Below, piece after piece: positions 33,146 through 46,200 of a stretch of 64,000 nt of DNA. The notes beneath the pieces were generated by a model that was given only the letters and a program-made list of their open reading frames with translations, had not been told where the DNA came from and ran no database searches. Where the stretch lies: assembly GCA_914767715.1 (NCBI GenBank), contig OU612067.1, forward strand, positions 22,542,162 through 22,606,161. The letters run 5' to 3'. The number at the start of each line of letters is the position of its first letter. The first letter of the stretch is position 1. Both the position numbers and the translations under genes were made by a program. This DNA comes from Membranipora membranacea. Lineage: Eukaryota > Bryozoa > Gymnolaemata > Cheilostomatida > Membraniporidae.

Positions 33146-34679
33146 TTAGCTGGCAAACTCATTCATGGTTATCAAGTTGGCCCTCAGACTTGATTCATGA
33201 TTGAGCTGGCTCTTGACTGAGAGGGCAACTTCCAAATTAATTTCAAAATGTGCTGTATTTAGCAGGTTTTCGGTTTATGGCCAACTCAGAAACTGGTGCT
33301 ACATCCAAAAAAATGCTATTTTTCATCATCTTTTTCATATTTTTTTACCCCTGCAAAGTCCTGAACCTCAAAGGTGTCTGGAATCCTTTAAGAGAACTTT
33401 ATTCTAATATATTCTGTGTAATTCATGTAGTTTTAAAAATATCCAGTGAATGCAAGCAAGTAAAGCTTGTTTATAAGTAACAAAGAATATCACATCATTT
33501 TGATCAAAATAAACACAATGAGTCAGTCTACACGCACAGACATATGTGATAAGGGTGTTTAGGTGCTAACAACCACCAGAACTCCCACGGGTGTCAGACA
33601 AGGTGGAACGCAAGTGTGAGACAACTCACTGGGGCCTGTCTAGTCTGCCTAGACAAGTGGACACCTAAATAACGTCATCACAGTAGTCTGAGCACATAAA
33701 CTGCACAAAAAAATAAAAACAAATTATGTCAAAAAAAGGTTAAAAATTAATGGAAGTGTTTCTGATAGAACTGAGGGTTGGATTTTGATTGTCCTACATT
33801 CGGTGGAATTTTGTTCATAGATCACAATGTTTTGATTTTAAGTGTTTGTAAGCCGGAAAAAGAAGCATGCATTGGTCTCAAGGTAAATGATAAAACTAAA
33901 CATTAAACAAAATTGAGAGGACAGGTGAATTCGGGACAATCTTCCGTGCCCTGGGCTTGAGACAAAAAATTACCTGTTGCCAGGACAAAGAAGATGATCC
34001 CGAATTTACCTGATGGTGCTGAAAGAATGTTGAAAGAAATTATGCACATGTAAAATTATGCATGCTGTTTTTTAATAAGTAGGTTTGGTTGCGTATTGAT
34101 GCCTAAATATCTTTAAAATTCAAATAGATTTTAAAATACTCCAGTTCTCAAAATAACTAATTTCTCATGCTTGTTAGCTACAAGCCAGCTGATTGAAAGA
34201 CTGCGCAATTTGTGCCAATGTGTTGGCTCAAATCGTGCAGTCTACCAAAAGTATCACTATTATAAGCCAGCCATTGAATATAAACAAGGGAGCCTTTTTG
34301 CTAAGCTAAGCATGACAAATTAATCATTCTTTTACTGTCGCATACAAGTGCTTATCAACACAACTAATCTATTCTGTGATCCTCAAGTCCATGTATATAT
34401 ATCAGGCTACTGTGGAAAGCCTACTGCCGGATAATTTGATCTCACTGAAAATTGAGCATTGCCAGTTGAATCTACCGAATCCGCAAACAGATTAAGTGAT
34501 GACATTCATGGCAGTAAACCACCATACTGATTGATTGGTCGGAGTAAGAGTTTTATAAGTGTGCTGGGTATTTTTTGGCTTTGAGAGTTGAGCATTAGCA
34601 GCTAAACACTTGACAGATTGTTCGGTAAGGTGAGGTTATAGAGATGCAAGTACGAGCAGTGATCAGATCTTCTTGGTGC
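33146..34679. other. Intergenic region 3' of the TMED gene
   Basis: No gene is seen. A hairpin element occupies about 33922-34013 (CAGGTGAATTCGGGACAAT mirrored by ATGATCCCGAATTTACCTG). Another possible inverted pair flanks 33550-33680. The remainder is AT-rich and unremarkable. Confidence 0.4.
33922..34013. repeat. Small hairpin element
   Basis: CAGGTGAATTCGGGACAATC and GATGATCCCGAATTTACCTG are imperfect inverted repeats about 50 bp apart. Confidence 0.6.
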
Positions 34680-37600
34680 TCATGTACTGACTTTAAGGTT
34701 ATGAGTATCTTTAGAGTTGAACAGACTTCGGATCATAAGAACTTGTACCAGACTAACCGATATCATCACAAATATATAAACAGCTGAAACAGAAATCATA
34801 CAGGTGATCTTCACTACTCAACAAGTGATATGTAAAACGGATTTATGATCTTAGTATATTTAGTATAAATATATCATATATATATATGTGGTTAGATCAA
34901 GTATGATCAAATTTGTCGCCGACTCTTCAGTGACAGTGAACAGGGTGTGCAATACAAGAAACAAGCACATCCTGTTCATAGTGACATCATAATGCAGGGA
35001 GTGAGAGTTACCTTCCCTTATGGGAGGCATTTTATCCACCATTAATAATTCATACCGAGTAGAGCATTGTATTTTTTACCAAGCAAATCTGACACAACTT
35101 CATCATTGGTAACTGCTTGACTATAAAATGCAATGGTCTCCGGATTGTCTTTAAGCCATAAATGAGAACGCTAGTTTGATCCAGTTTGCCTGCCTTAGGG
35201 TTTGCTCCCCTCACACTGAATAATCAATGGGGGGAGTAATTCCAAATGCAGGCAAACTGGATCGAGCTTGGTCTATGAGTACGCTACGTACCAGAGAAAA
35301 AGTGGACTCTGGTGTAGTTAGCTTCAGCTATTGTTCTATCTTGTCTCATATGACTTCTTATGACTCCCTGTATATTCCTAGATTTCTGTATATGTAACCG
35401 AACGTTCTCAATCACTTCCTGTAAAGAATGAAGCTGTGTTAACCTTTGACCTTAAGCTGAGGTAACAGTTAATAGTATTTATCCTTGTTAGGTACTCTCA
35501 CAGATTCCTGTTTCACTAGCATAGCTCAATCAATTTTGGATAAATATACCTGATAGTGTCACCCATTCTTCCACTCTTGACATAATAGTGAAGTATATGT
35601 ACAGAGAAGATCAGAAAGAACAAGCTGTTTTTATCATGTGGTTGATGCCAGTAAATTGTTTCATATTCCGGAGTTACCCCCACATGAAGTGACAAATTCA
35701 GGAGGTGGCAACTCTGCAAATAGCAGTACAGTTTTTAGCCAGGTTTCCCAGAATGCTGTTCTCCAAATTAATTATTTGGAGTTACCCTTTCATTCTACCT
35801 ATACACCTGAGTGAGCATGAACGTATCCATGAAGCGGTGAACACAAGGCTTGACTTAAAGCCCAAAAACTGTCCCACAGATCAACTGAAGTACAGTGCAG
35901 TTCACTTATTTCTAGGGACCATAAAAATTTGTCCTAATTAAGCAGAGTCTGAATAAGTGACATCAGAATGCATCGAGATCGGGCTGAAGGGACCAATTTT
36001 CCTTGTCTGATTTCACAGGAGATCTAAATTATAAAATCTGAATTAACCAGCTCACACTGTACATAAGACATGACTCAAAGACTAACAACTAACATACCTT
36101 TAATCTTTCTGACGTGACCTCCATCAGGGCATCAGCCTCTTCTGATTTCTGATTGGCCGCGTCTATCCGACCTTGTTGTTCGCTGTTCACAAAAGTCACA
36201 TCATCAAAGTCGGAGTATACCTCAAAGAACACCAGCTTATGTGTCATAGTGCTAAACTTGTTATCAAAACACAGCTCATAGTCACCTGTTTCTTTTATTA
36301 ATAACCTGTCAGAAATTTACAACAAAATTTAGGACATTAAATACTTCAGAAGGACCAAAGCAATATATAGTCCAGCAGCCAGTTTTGCAGTTATGCATTA
36401 TTTTGACACTGAAAATTCATAGCTCTACCGGGTAACAATTCTGTGAAGCTTTAAAAATTGCCCCTCTTTTATCAATTGTGCCTATGAGGTTACAAAATCT
36501 AGCGCTGTACCAGCGCAATATGCTGCCACGTGTATCTACTTTTGAGAATGCCAGACTATATATTGCGTTGGTCCTTCTGAAGTCTTTAAGAGCGCAGCAG
36601 TTAAGGAATATTGTACCGAGTTGGATTTGTTTTACTCATCATAGCCGCTCAGGAAGTTGAACAGTACCTAGTGTGACTGCCATTTCTGAATAATATACTA
36701 CCGAGAGAACACAAGAGAAATAGTATTATCATTATTTTTGCGTAGTCCATAGACTATTTTCCTTTGGTAATCAAAATAAATGTACCAAATTTCATAATAT
36801 ATACAGAAAGTATATATGCCCTAGAGTAGAATACTTTACACTACTAAGTCACATTTTGTAAGGATATTATTTTTCTTTGCATTTTAGTCCCATACTTATA
36901 CAGTTATATATAAAATCTTACTGATGAGAGTAGCCTTTCTTTCTTTGATCAGCTCTCAGCATCTCACCACCAGGTGATCGAGCTGAAAAGTTTATATCTA
37001 GACTAGCACCATCGATTACCTGTTAATTTAAGAGTTATTGTAGCATACTGTTCAGCACTGGATGCTTCTCGATGTACGCTACGTTTGAGCATTTTCATAA
37101 AAAAAAACCATGCGGAACAGGTCTAGACATACTTTTTAAATATATAAATAATCATTTCAAGATATTGACGTTCCTTTGCAGCATAACTGACTGGGCCAAG
37201 AAGAAAAATATTACAGACTATGTTGTTGTGGCAATAGCAGGCGTTTGTGGAATATCTAGAATTTAGCATGAAAATCCCTAAGAGATGGTCATAAAATCTG
37301 ATTTGAAAAATCAATCTTCAAGAGACTGTGTTGTTACAATTCTTAGCTACATTAATGTTAGCTATTGACCTAACCTCTACAAACATTTCTAAACACAGCC
37401 TGTCCGACCTATATATGAATACCAGGTCCACGAATATCAGCTTTCAAATAGAAGTACACTTGGAGAACAGTAGTATGGCGGCCCCTAGTGACATCTCAAG
37501 ATGAGACAACTCAAGTTGCCCCTATGGGCCTCCATAGCAGCAGTGATAGATTGACCCTACAAGTTACCTGATAATCAATTTCCAGATAGACATTAGTGAC

Positions 37601-37726
37601 ATGTACATGCTGGTAAAAGCATTCAACCTCTCCTGGACCAATGAACAGTGAGAGCTCATAGGAAAATCCATTAACAGCTGTGCATAAAGCAAACAGAATG
37701 GCAAAGCTCTGTCCGACAGCAGCCAT
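34680..37726 (-). CDS. p24/TMED family cargo receptor (231 aa), gamma/TMED1-5-like
   Basis: p24 proteins are type I membrane proteins that cycle between ER and Golgi in COPI/COPII vesicles and help select cargo. Five coding exons: 37726-37568, 37019-36922, 36305-36098, 35418-35292 and 34783-34680. The signal peptide is MAAVGQSFAILFALCTAVNG. The GOLD domain follows, with its conserved Cys pair in EVECFYQ (C36) and YELCFDN (C98), and motifs LEIDYQVIDGASLDI and FSTMTHKLVFFEV. A coiled-coil region precedes the membrane segment at about residues 197-217 (AVYIFVMISVSLVQVLMI). The tail, RSLFNSKDTHNLKVST, has one aromatic residue but not the usual FF plus dibasic ER-retrieval signal. An in-frame ATG at 37753 exists, but TTATTCATTGCAG directly before 37726 looks like an acceptor, so I start at 37726 and infer a 5' UTR intron. 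Length matches the family. The subfamily is less certain than the family. Confidence 0.93.
34947..35154. repeat. Dispersed ~210-bp repeat (copy 1), in TMED intron 4
   Basis: CAATACAAGAAACAA, GAGAGTTACCTTCCCTT, TAGAGCATTGTATT, GCAAATCTGACA and the terminal GTCTTTAA recur in order and in the same orientation at 54349-54559. Confidence 0.75.
35179..35273. mobile_element. Hairpin MITE with GATCCAGTTTGCCTGC ends (copy 2)
   Basis: Exact 16-bp inverted ends, GATCCAGTTTGCCTGC and GCAGGCAAACTGGATC, surround a C/G-rich centre. It lies 19 bp from the TMED exon 4 donor side. The related element is at 20672-20755. Confidence 0.7.
35891..36061. mobile_element. MITE with CAGTG ends and TA flanks, in TMED intron 3
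   Basis: The ends TACAGTGCAGTTCACTTATT and ACCAGCTCACACTGTA are imperfect inverted repeats. A diverged copy in the opposite orientation lies near 48636-48785 (shared words GTCTGAATTAACCAGC, ACAAGGAAAATTGGTCCCTT and their complements). TA plus CAGTG resembles pogo/Tigger-type ends. Confidence 0.55.
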
Positions 37727-40200
37727 CTGCAATGAATAAGAAAAAGCTTGCATTACAAATCAGTATGAACGGTATAACCATTCAAGGCCCCTTTCGGTCC
37801 AAATGAGAATATGTTCATGGTAGGATAAGATTCGTCACATCTATTTTAGCACACCCCTGTATTAGGTAGGTGTGGGCAAGCTAGGGTTTGGTATGCAGAG
37901 CACTCCCCTATTAACAGCATGGGTAGTGATCGGGATTGGACCTACTACTCTCAGACTGAGAAGCTCGAATCGAAACCACTACACCACTACCTGCTACCTT
38001 GAAGCTTAGAACTTCAGCATGTGGCTCAATGACAAAGTAAACATTTATATTCAAGATGAACTGTTTGAGCTACAATCACAATCAGATCTAATACTGTAAG
38101 GAACACCAAGAGAATGTAGGATCAAGGACACTCCCAGACTAAGACAAAATACTTGATACTGCATATCTCCCTAGTGGACAGTTACAAGCATCAGTCAATA
38201 CATGGTTCAGTCAATGGAATGTGACTGTATGTTGGATAGATGATTATTTAACTATAGTAGGAAAAGAGTTGTGCAGACTAGTTCTTTGGGCTGGTTCCAT
38301 ACTCCACACAATCGATTCAAGTCAATGAACTTTAGTGAAACTCAATGAAACTGATGAAACTTAATTAAGTCAAACCAGGGAGAATGGTCCCTGGTCAAAC
38401 AAACAAATGAAATTGGTTGTTGTGGAATTTATTGAAAACAAAGTAGAATCATGCTCACTCATAGATAAGCCTATGATTATCTTTTTCCACCTAATATGAC
38501 ATTGGAAATATCCATAGACCAATCCTACAGCACTAAATTAAAACACCAAGAATGCATTGTAAACTTTGCAAAATATACCTGAACTTACCTCTCCTACTTT
38601 TGGGTAAAAAAAAATGAAGATCCAGTCAATTTGCATATATCAGCCTGTGAACCAAATTACAATTCAGCCCAGCTTCAAATTGTATATACTGCATAGTGAT
38701 TCAAAGAAGTTGTCACACAAAACTGGGTCATTATTCTTTCTGGCCCACTTTTATCATTTATCCCAAAATGGCAAAGTTTTTAAATCTGACATATAAAGTA
38801 ACTTGCGCCTAAACTTAAATAGGTCACCATATAGTGATATATACTAGGTCATAAACTTGCGTTGTAGTCGTTTCAAAGAGACTTTGACAGTAAAACTAAA
38901 GAGCTGAGACTGGAGAAATTTGTAAGTAGATCCAATTTTGAAAACCTTGTAAGGGATGAGTTTGGTGCTTTTCAGTAGAATAATGATTGCAGAGAGGCAT
39001 CTGAGGGCTCTGTGATATGAAATGTGTACATATTTTCATCAAGATTTCCAAAATGCCCTCAGTTTGCACCATAATTTATTTGATGGCTGAATTTAAATGA
39101 TCAGATGTGGCCAAAGGATAAGTTTATGCAAGATTCAGCCTCTAAACATACACATTTCTCTTTATGAGCGCCCAAGAAATGAACAGGTAAGTTTCCACAA
39201 AAGGAAAACAATAATGTATTTTGGTTTTTTCTCAATCTATCTCTGTAACAGGCCTATCCCTTGTCAGCACATTTCTACAGCTGACCCTACCATCACCTGT
39301 TCCAGACAATACTACACAGCTATTTTACTTAGATGGGTGCCCTTGTCGGATCAGGAAAGATCACGACATTTCGCTGCTTGCAGAGTTCATATCAGATTAC
39401 TTTATAATACTGAATGCAGTTTTTCGGCAGTATGATGATATTTATTACTGAACTACATCCTGGGGCAAATGCAACCGGTAAATTTTAACGTCAAGTTGTA
39501 TCTGTCGCATGTAACTGATCTTTAGCAAAAACGGCACTGCCCTTTATACTGACCTGTATAAATAGGTCGTAAAAATAGAAAAGGGTGGGATGATACGTCA
39601 TTATTTTGATGGCCAACCTCCGCATTTAGATGGTAATGAATTGGCAAAAAATGAAAGATAGAGCGGAAGCTTAAAAGAGGTAGTTCATTGGCGGAAGAGT
39701 AAAACAATTTATCAGATTAGGACCATTGCAACCATGACAGTGCAATATACCCCCAAAAGTCATAACCTTTGAGTGTGACGCATACAGTGTATGCGACACC
39801 CTCACCACATAGACAGGTATTCCATTCCATCGATGACTGCCAAAACTGTTATATCATCATTCCTCGCTGGGGGAACGAGCCCTGTTCAAGGTCTTAGTTC
39901 CCAAATCTCTCAGAGAAATTGTGAGGTTTTGGCTCCAAAAAATTGTTGCTGACGCTTTCCTCCAACTTTCCCCGGTTTGACTGAGAAAAAACAGAAGGAG
40001 GTTGATGAGGAGTTAGATGTCCTCATTTAGGCAAACTATCCACGAGGAGGGAAGCCAGTAAGGGCGACAAATCCAGTACCTGGCTGCGGTCAAACCTCTG
40101 CACAGTCTTGACTTATAGCTTCTACGTCACTAATTATTATTATCAGTTTTTAGAATCGGATTCTGTAGCTGGCAAAGAAGTTCACTAACTCAGTCCAGCT
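37727..40200. other. Divergent promoter region between TMED and BRD10
   Basis: TMED reads left and BRD10 reads right from this spacer. A tRNA-like SINE fragment lies at about 37925-38000. No other gene, and no convincing core promoter motif, is seen. Confidence 0.45.
37850..38000 (-). mobile_element. Possible second tRNA-derived SINE family, fragment
   Basis: On the minus strand GTAGTGGTGTAGTGGTTTCG resembles an A-box head and AGTAGGTCCAATCCCGA resembles a B box. No folded tRNA with a full acceptor stem is present. Confidence 0.35.
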
Positions 40201-43200
40201 ATGGCTGAAGCCCAAGAGGATGCTGTAGATGCGGAATCGAGTATGGATATAGAAGATAATGACATGGTACAGGTCCAGCTGGAAACCTCAGGAAATGACG
40301 ATTCGATGAACTCCCAAATTTCTGAAATTGCTGACTCAAGCATATGCTCCACGAGTGAGCCTCACAGAATCAAATTAAGCGTGAGTACTGTTATGAGATT
40401 TTTACATGGAAATGTGTAAGAGCCAAGGGGAAGTCACTAATGGAATCCTGTTCACATTCTAATATCGTAGATTCAAAAAACAACTACGGATTCAATAAAT
40501 ATAGTTGAAAATGAAAGCTGACATGAAATTGAAGTGCAGACAGTGGTATCTTTATTGGTTTATTGAATAGTAGCCTCAACCATATCAGTGCTACCGACAT
40601 ACACCCATGTCTTTGCTCTATCTTCATATTCGGTATGATTTGATTCTGAAATTTAAAATTACTGCTCTTATAATATTTACAGGAACTTACTGAATGGCCA
40701 GGTACATTACAGTTAGATCAAGAGACTGAGATTGATGACAATGAAAGTGAGGCTGTAATAGCTGATGAAGTTCAAATTGAGGCTATGTCCTCTGAACACT
40801 CAGAAGAGATTGTTTTGACCACCAGTGAACCTGAAGGACAACCATCATCTTATCAGGTAGGTCATTGATGTCAATATATTAACTTAAGCCCTGTTGGCAT
40901 TTAGGCAAACAGATATACGGTATTATTAGAAATGTTATAGGACAATCATGGAAGGTCCTCATTTTGAAAGTTAACAGCCTGTCTGTAAGCTTGAAATGTG
41001 CCTGAACTCAAGTAAAACTGATTGGTAACAGTAATTCGCATAGCTAAGTACACAAAACATAACATAAGCTGCCTGCTGACAATGTCCAATGGTTTGCGTA
41101 CAAATTAATTATTCCCCATTCACCTATCAGTTTCCAGAAGGTCTCCTTGAATGAAAATTTATAGACAAAACAGTGATTCTTTCTATTATACAATCCCTAA
41201 ATAGGTGTTTTGGAGTTGTCTCCTATCCCGTCTAAGCTCGCCTGACAGTATTAGTAGGATTACTCTCAAGTAAAAAATAGCTGTGTAGTCATCATTAACA
41301 TGAATGAAGGTTTCTTATTTACTAACTTACTTACATATATACTAACTAACTTACATACTTACTACCATGGGGGTCTTTCAATTAGAAAGAGCAATGCTTT
41401 ACTAAAGCAAGTTATCACTACCACATCGCTCAAAATTATCACTCACTCAGTCTTTCAATTAGACAAAATCGCTCCCAAATCGCTCACTCAGAATGCATAA
41501 AGTTCCATCATTGACTGCGCTATTTGAAAGCGAGAGCCTAGCAGGTATCGCTCACTCACTGAGTGAGCGATCATATTGCGATTTTGGCTGTTTCTAATTG
41601 AAAGACCCCCTTAATTACTTACTTAAGTACTTTTATATATCATCAGGAGAGTGAGATGACAGTGGATATAGATGTGGAGGAGAGCTCTCTATCTTTAGAC
41701 AACAGCTCCAGATTATCTGACAGCACATCTCTACACAGTGCGGATAACGCTGCCGATCACGACGACTCTGCAGCGTTATCGTCACATGACTATACAGTCA
41801 GATCGAGAAGGAAAGCTAAGAACCTCAAGTGGAGAACAGATTGGAACGCTGATAGCGCTGTTCCTGAAAACGTTATGCAAGGTAAATAGCCTACTAGCGG
41901 CAGGAGTTTATAACATCCTGCAAAAACTATGTCAAGGTTGATACAATTCATCTACGTTTTTGAGATGCTCCCCCTTGAGCTGTCACATTTTGAGAATGGA
42001 GGCAAATTGGATCAAAAATTGATTCAATGGAATTCCATGAGAAAGACAGATTTGAACTTTGAGTACAAGTTGCCAAACAATTTCATGTGTACTCGGGTGG
42101 AGCAATTGGAAATTCAGGCAAATCAGATCAAAATTTTATCTAGTGAACGACTGATTCAAACTTGATGGATAACTGAACAGCATAGGTTTGATTTGTTCTC
42201 AGTCTTTCCAAAGTCTCTTGAGTTTTATTGTTGATGCATCCAAATTTTGCCACATACTAGGCAGTCTTAGAAATCAGGCAGAAATTTGCTGGGTTCCCAG
42301 GTCTCCTTTTTTCCACATTCTTTTCACATAGACCTTGTACAGTCACTTAGGCACACTCACTCAGACATGCTGGCATATATTGTTCTGTTTTGTGACAGTG
42401 TTTTGACCCCTTTTTCACTTTTGTTGCAGGTTATCGTATTATCAAAGAATTGATGGCTCCGTATGTACGCGGTATAAGTGGTCATTTCATGGAGCCGCTC
42501 AAGCTAAATAAGAACTCACCATGTTACATAGAGAATATAGACTCTAGTCTCACCTTACCCAGAATAGTGGAGAAGATCGAGACGCGCAGTTATACGTCCC
42601 TAACCGGTGTGATCAGAGACTTCAGAATAATGCTCGAGAATTTTATGCGCTATTATGGTCCGGATCACGCAATGTCGAGGAAAGCTACTAAATTTGACCA
42701 GATGATGGAACAGAAACTAGCGCTACTAAACAAGTAAGGGCTCAACAGAATATTATATATTAGTTTAATTGCTTAAACTATGCCCGATAGGTTTATAGTG
42801 CCACATCCCAATCATTATATGGTTGAGATGTATTGGTGGAATGCCACTGTCAGCACAGGTTGATGGCTTGAACTTTTGAAATACGTGATAGTCTAGATGT
42901 TTATAGATTTGCTGTGTTCAAGTACCTGGAATTCCAGGTTAGAATTACTCTGACGAGATGTTACTCTGTTGTCAAACACTGAGATGTATTAGTTAAACGA
43001 CAAAAACCATTCACTTTATATTGCATTAGGTGACTCTTTTGTTGAAAATAGGACCATAGTTGCATTATGATAGCAATTATGAAATGGTAACTTGAATCTA
43101 ATATTCTTTGTGGTGTAGGAATCTAAAGGAGTTAGTAACGCTGTCAGCCACACACGGCAGCACAAACCCGTTTGACACTCAGTCAGGTGACAGCAGATCG

Positions 43201-46200
43201 TCCTCCCCTGCTCTCAATGTCAGCACGAGGTCGAGCGCTAAGTCAGCGTGCGTAAACTTCACCACTAAGCTTCTCTCTAAGCTTAGAGTGGAGGCTAAAG
43301 AGAAAGAGAAAGAGGATAGAAAACAGCAAATCGCCCAAAGAGAGAAAGATAAAGAAATGTATAAAGAGGTAACGTCAGCTTTTTGGTGTTTGACCTTGAC
43401 CTCTCATTAGCTAGTTTTAATGCTCAGACTCTAACTGGGTTGCTGGTAGTGGCATCACATTATGAACTCTAGCCGATTATCTCCTTACCGACAACCAAAG
43501 CAGTGTTTGAGCGGTGAGACACTTCCCCTTAGCCTAGCTAGTCTAGACAATAATTTTGAGTTAGAAACAAAACAAAACTCTAACATTAGCAGCTTAATTG
43601 AGGAATAAATTGATACTCTCATTATCTCAATCAAAACATGATATGAGGATTGGTGACTCTTTCTTGTTTTTGAATTTTAAGTGTTCAAGAGATTTTCTCC
43701 CTTCTCTGCTGCATCAAAAATACTTCTCCCCTTGTTTAAGAGCTGTGCTGACCATTAAAACATCACACCTATATCTATCATCACATACTAGCATTCCTTA
43801 ATGCCTGTTCAACAAACGTAGATAGATATATTTACTTTCCTTTTTATCTAATTCACCCAATATATTGTGTGACATCTCTTTTCTTTCTTGCAGGAGATGT
43901 TCAGATGGGAAGAGGGCTTGTTTGCTGATGAAACACAAAAACAACAAATGCGCTCATCTTTTGAGGTATGGTGTTGATATCATGATTTCGAGTTTATTGT
44001 GATAATTTTATTTACATTGTTGATAGCTCTCTTTACTTATCACTCCATTACATTGTGCAGAGGTTTGCTACATATGAATATGAGAAAATAAGAAGTGCCA
44101 CTTCCGATAGAAAGTCAGAAATAGTTAGTACAGTTAGTTTATACATCTGTGAGAGATTGAATATCCCAAATGCTGCTGGACTTTTGATAATGACAATCAG
44201 CAATGAATTTCTCATTTTGAACATTTTAATTTCTCACAATCAATAGGCCAATGTCACGAATTCATAAACATTATTAATATTATTTTGTTATTAATTATTT
44301 ATTATAGATCCCACAGATAGGATTATTCCTCTACTTATGTCAGGAGACACTGAACTGTGGACAGATTACTATATATGATGTAGAGAGGATGATCCTATGG
44401 CCTAAACAGAGTGAGAGTATGGGGCTAACTATGACATCACTACTCAGTACTCCATATCAGAGACAATAGTATGTATCAATGTTATACATGTCTATGTATA
44501 TACATGTCTGTGTATATACATGTCTATGTATATACATGTCTGTGTATATACATGTATGTGTATATACATGTCTGTGTATATACATGTCTGTGTATATACA
44601 TGTCTGTGTATATACATGTCTGTGTATATACATGTCTGTGTATATACATGTCTGTGGTGTCAATTTGTCGCATATTGATGTGAAACTATGCATCCAGACA
44701 TAATTATCCCGTGTTGAATGTGAGCCATAGAGTTAATAATAATAAACCTTGATAAGACACTATGGAGCATTAGAGTTGAGGCACTTAATTGCGTCTCATT
44801 TAGGCCATCATAGAGTCCTATCTGGGTTTTTGTCATGACTAAGTCTATGATTCATTTCCTATGGGTGAAAATCTTCCTCTCAACAATTTTTTCAACTGAA
44901 GCCAAATTATTTCATGTTGTCACATTCACAGACCGTCACAATACAGCTATTTATGTTTCTCATTTTCTAGTCTTGACAGAAAGCCATGTATGCCCTATGA
45001 TGTATGGATGGAGAAGTTGGTCCGTCGTTTGGACACTTGGTATAAGAAGTTAGAAGACTGCTCATATGATATAGAGCTTGCATCCTCTGAGCTTGGTATT
45101 GAGTCACATTATTGGAGCGTATGTGGCACTCGTAAAAATATACTCTCCAAAAAACAGTTTCATGAGCTGACATTCTATCAAAGAGTATGGATTGTCAAAT
45201 CTCTCTGTGATCACTGCATGGTTAGTATAACGCTGATGCGAGAGAGTTTTAATTTTGTGTTTCCCTTTGATATCCAATATCCACACTATATATACACAAT
45301 ATAACACTATTTTATTTGGCGGACAAAATCATCGTGTATGGGTGTTTTCCATAACATGCCACATAGGTATATATAATCTTCTAGTCCATGATAGAAATAT
45401 TCAATGCTGCAGGACCTTCAAGGATCACCACCATCAAAAGATTCCACGTTTGGAATAACATATTAAGCTTTGGTTTCATTTTGGTCGTATTGCTTGTTTT
45501 ATGATGTATTCAGGCTGATTCAGCCCAAATGTCTTGCTGTATGTAGAATGGATATCTATAATAAATCCTTCAGCTTTTCTACAAAAATGACACCACATAA
45601 AATATTTAATTTCTTTTCTTCTTCAGTACACACAGAGTAGCCTTAGAGAGGTCATCGACAAACAGGCAGCCAGTGACGCAAGAGAATACACCTTAGGGGT
45701 GGACAGTGGTGGATCCAGATATATCCACTTCCCCCAGTTCTGTGGTGATATGCTGAGAGTGTACAAAATCAAAAAGTCATTCGGCAAAACCAGACCTCCG
45801 CCAAAGGTATACATATCACGCTTTTCCTGTCTTTTAAGTTTTGAATTTCAAGCCAAAATATGCCGAATTATGTTTAATAGACAATCGGTCAATACTGTTA
45901 GTAATGCACTTCCTGATTGAGTTGAGTGTGTGTTCCTTGAGGGCCCAAGATTTTTTCATCGTGCTACGGCTCTCGATCAAAGCAGTTTTGGCTCTCAGTC
46001 CAAGCGAAATCTCTAATTTGATAGGATGTTCTGTTTCACTAATATTGGTAATTTCGACCAATTTTCCAGCCCGCTCCTGAAAAACAGCCGGTTGAAGAAA
46101 CTGAACCGGCAAGCACCACAACTGCCACTGATACCTCACCCCCTAAGTCTCCAATAAAATCCACCACTGCTCGCCGAGGCGTGACCAGATCTGAAGACAA

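Noticed and set aside
35705-35941. 78-codon plus-strand frame
   Set aside because: It overlaps the CAGTG-ended MITE and lies antisense in a TMED intron.
37727-37753. Upstream in-frame start (MQAFSYSLQ) for the TMED protein
   Set aside because: The bases directly before 37726 form a strong acceptor (TTATTCATTGCAG). Starting at 37726 gives a normal signal peptide.
44457-44703. Several overlapping 70-78-codon frames on both strands rich in YIHVCVYTCL-type repeats
   Set aside because: They are the translation of the 16-bp tandem repeat, open in many frames at once and placed in a BRD10 intron.
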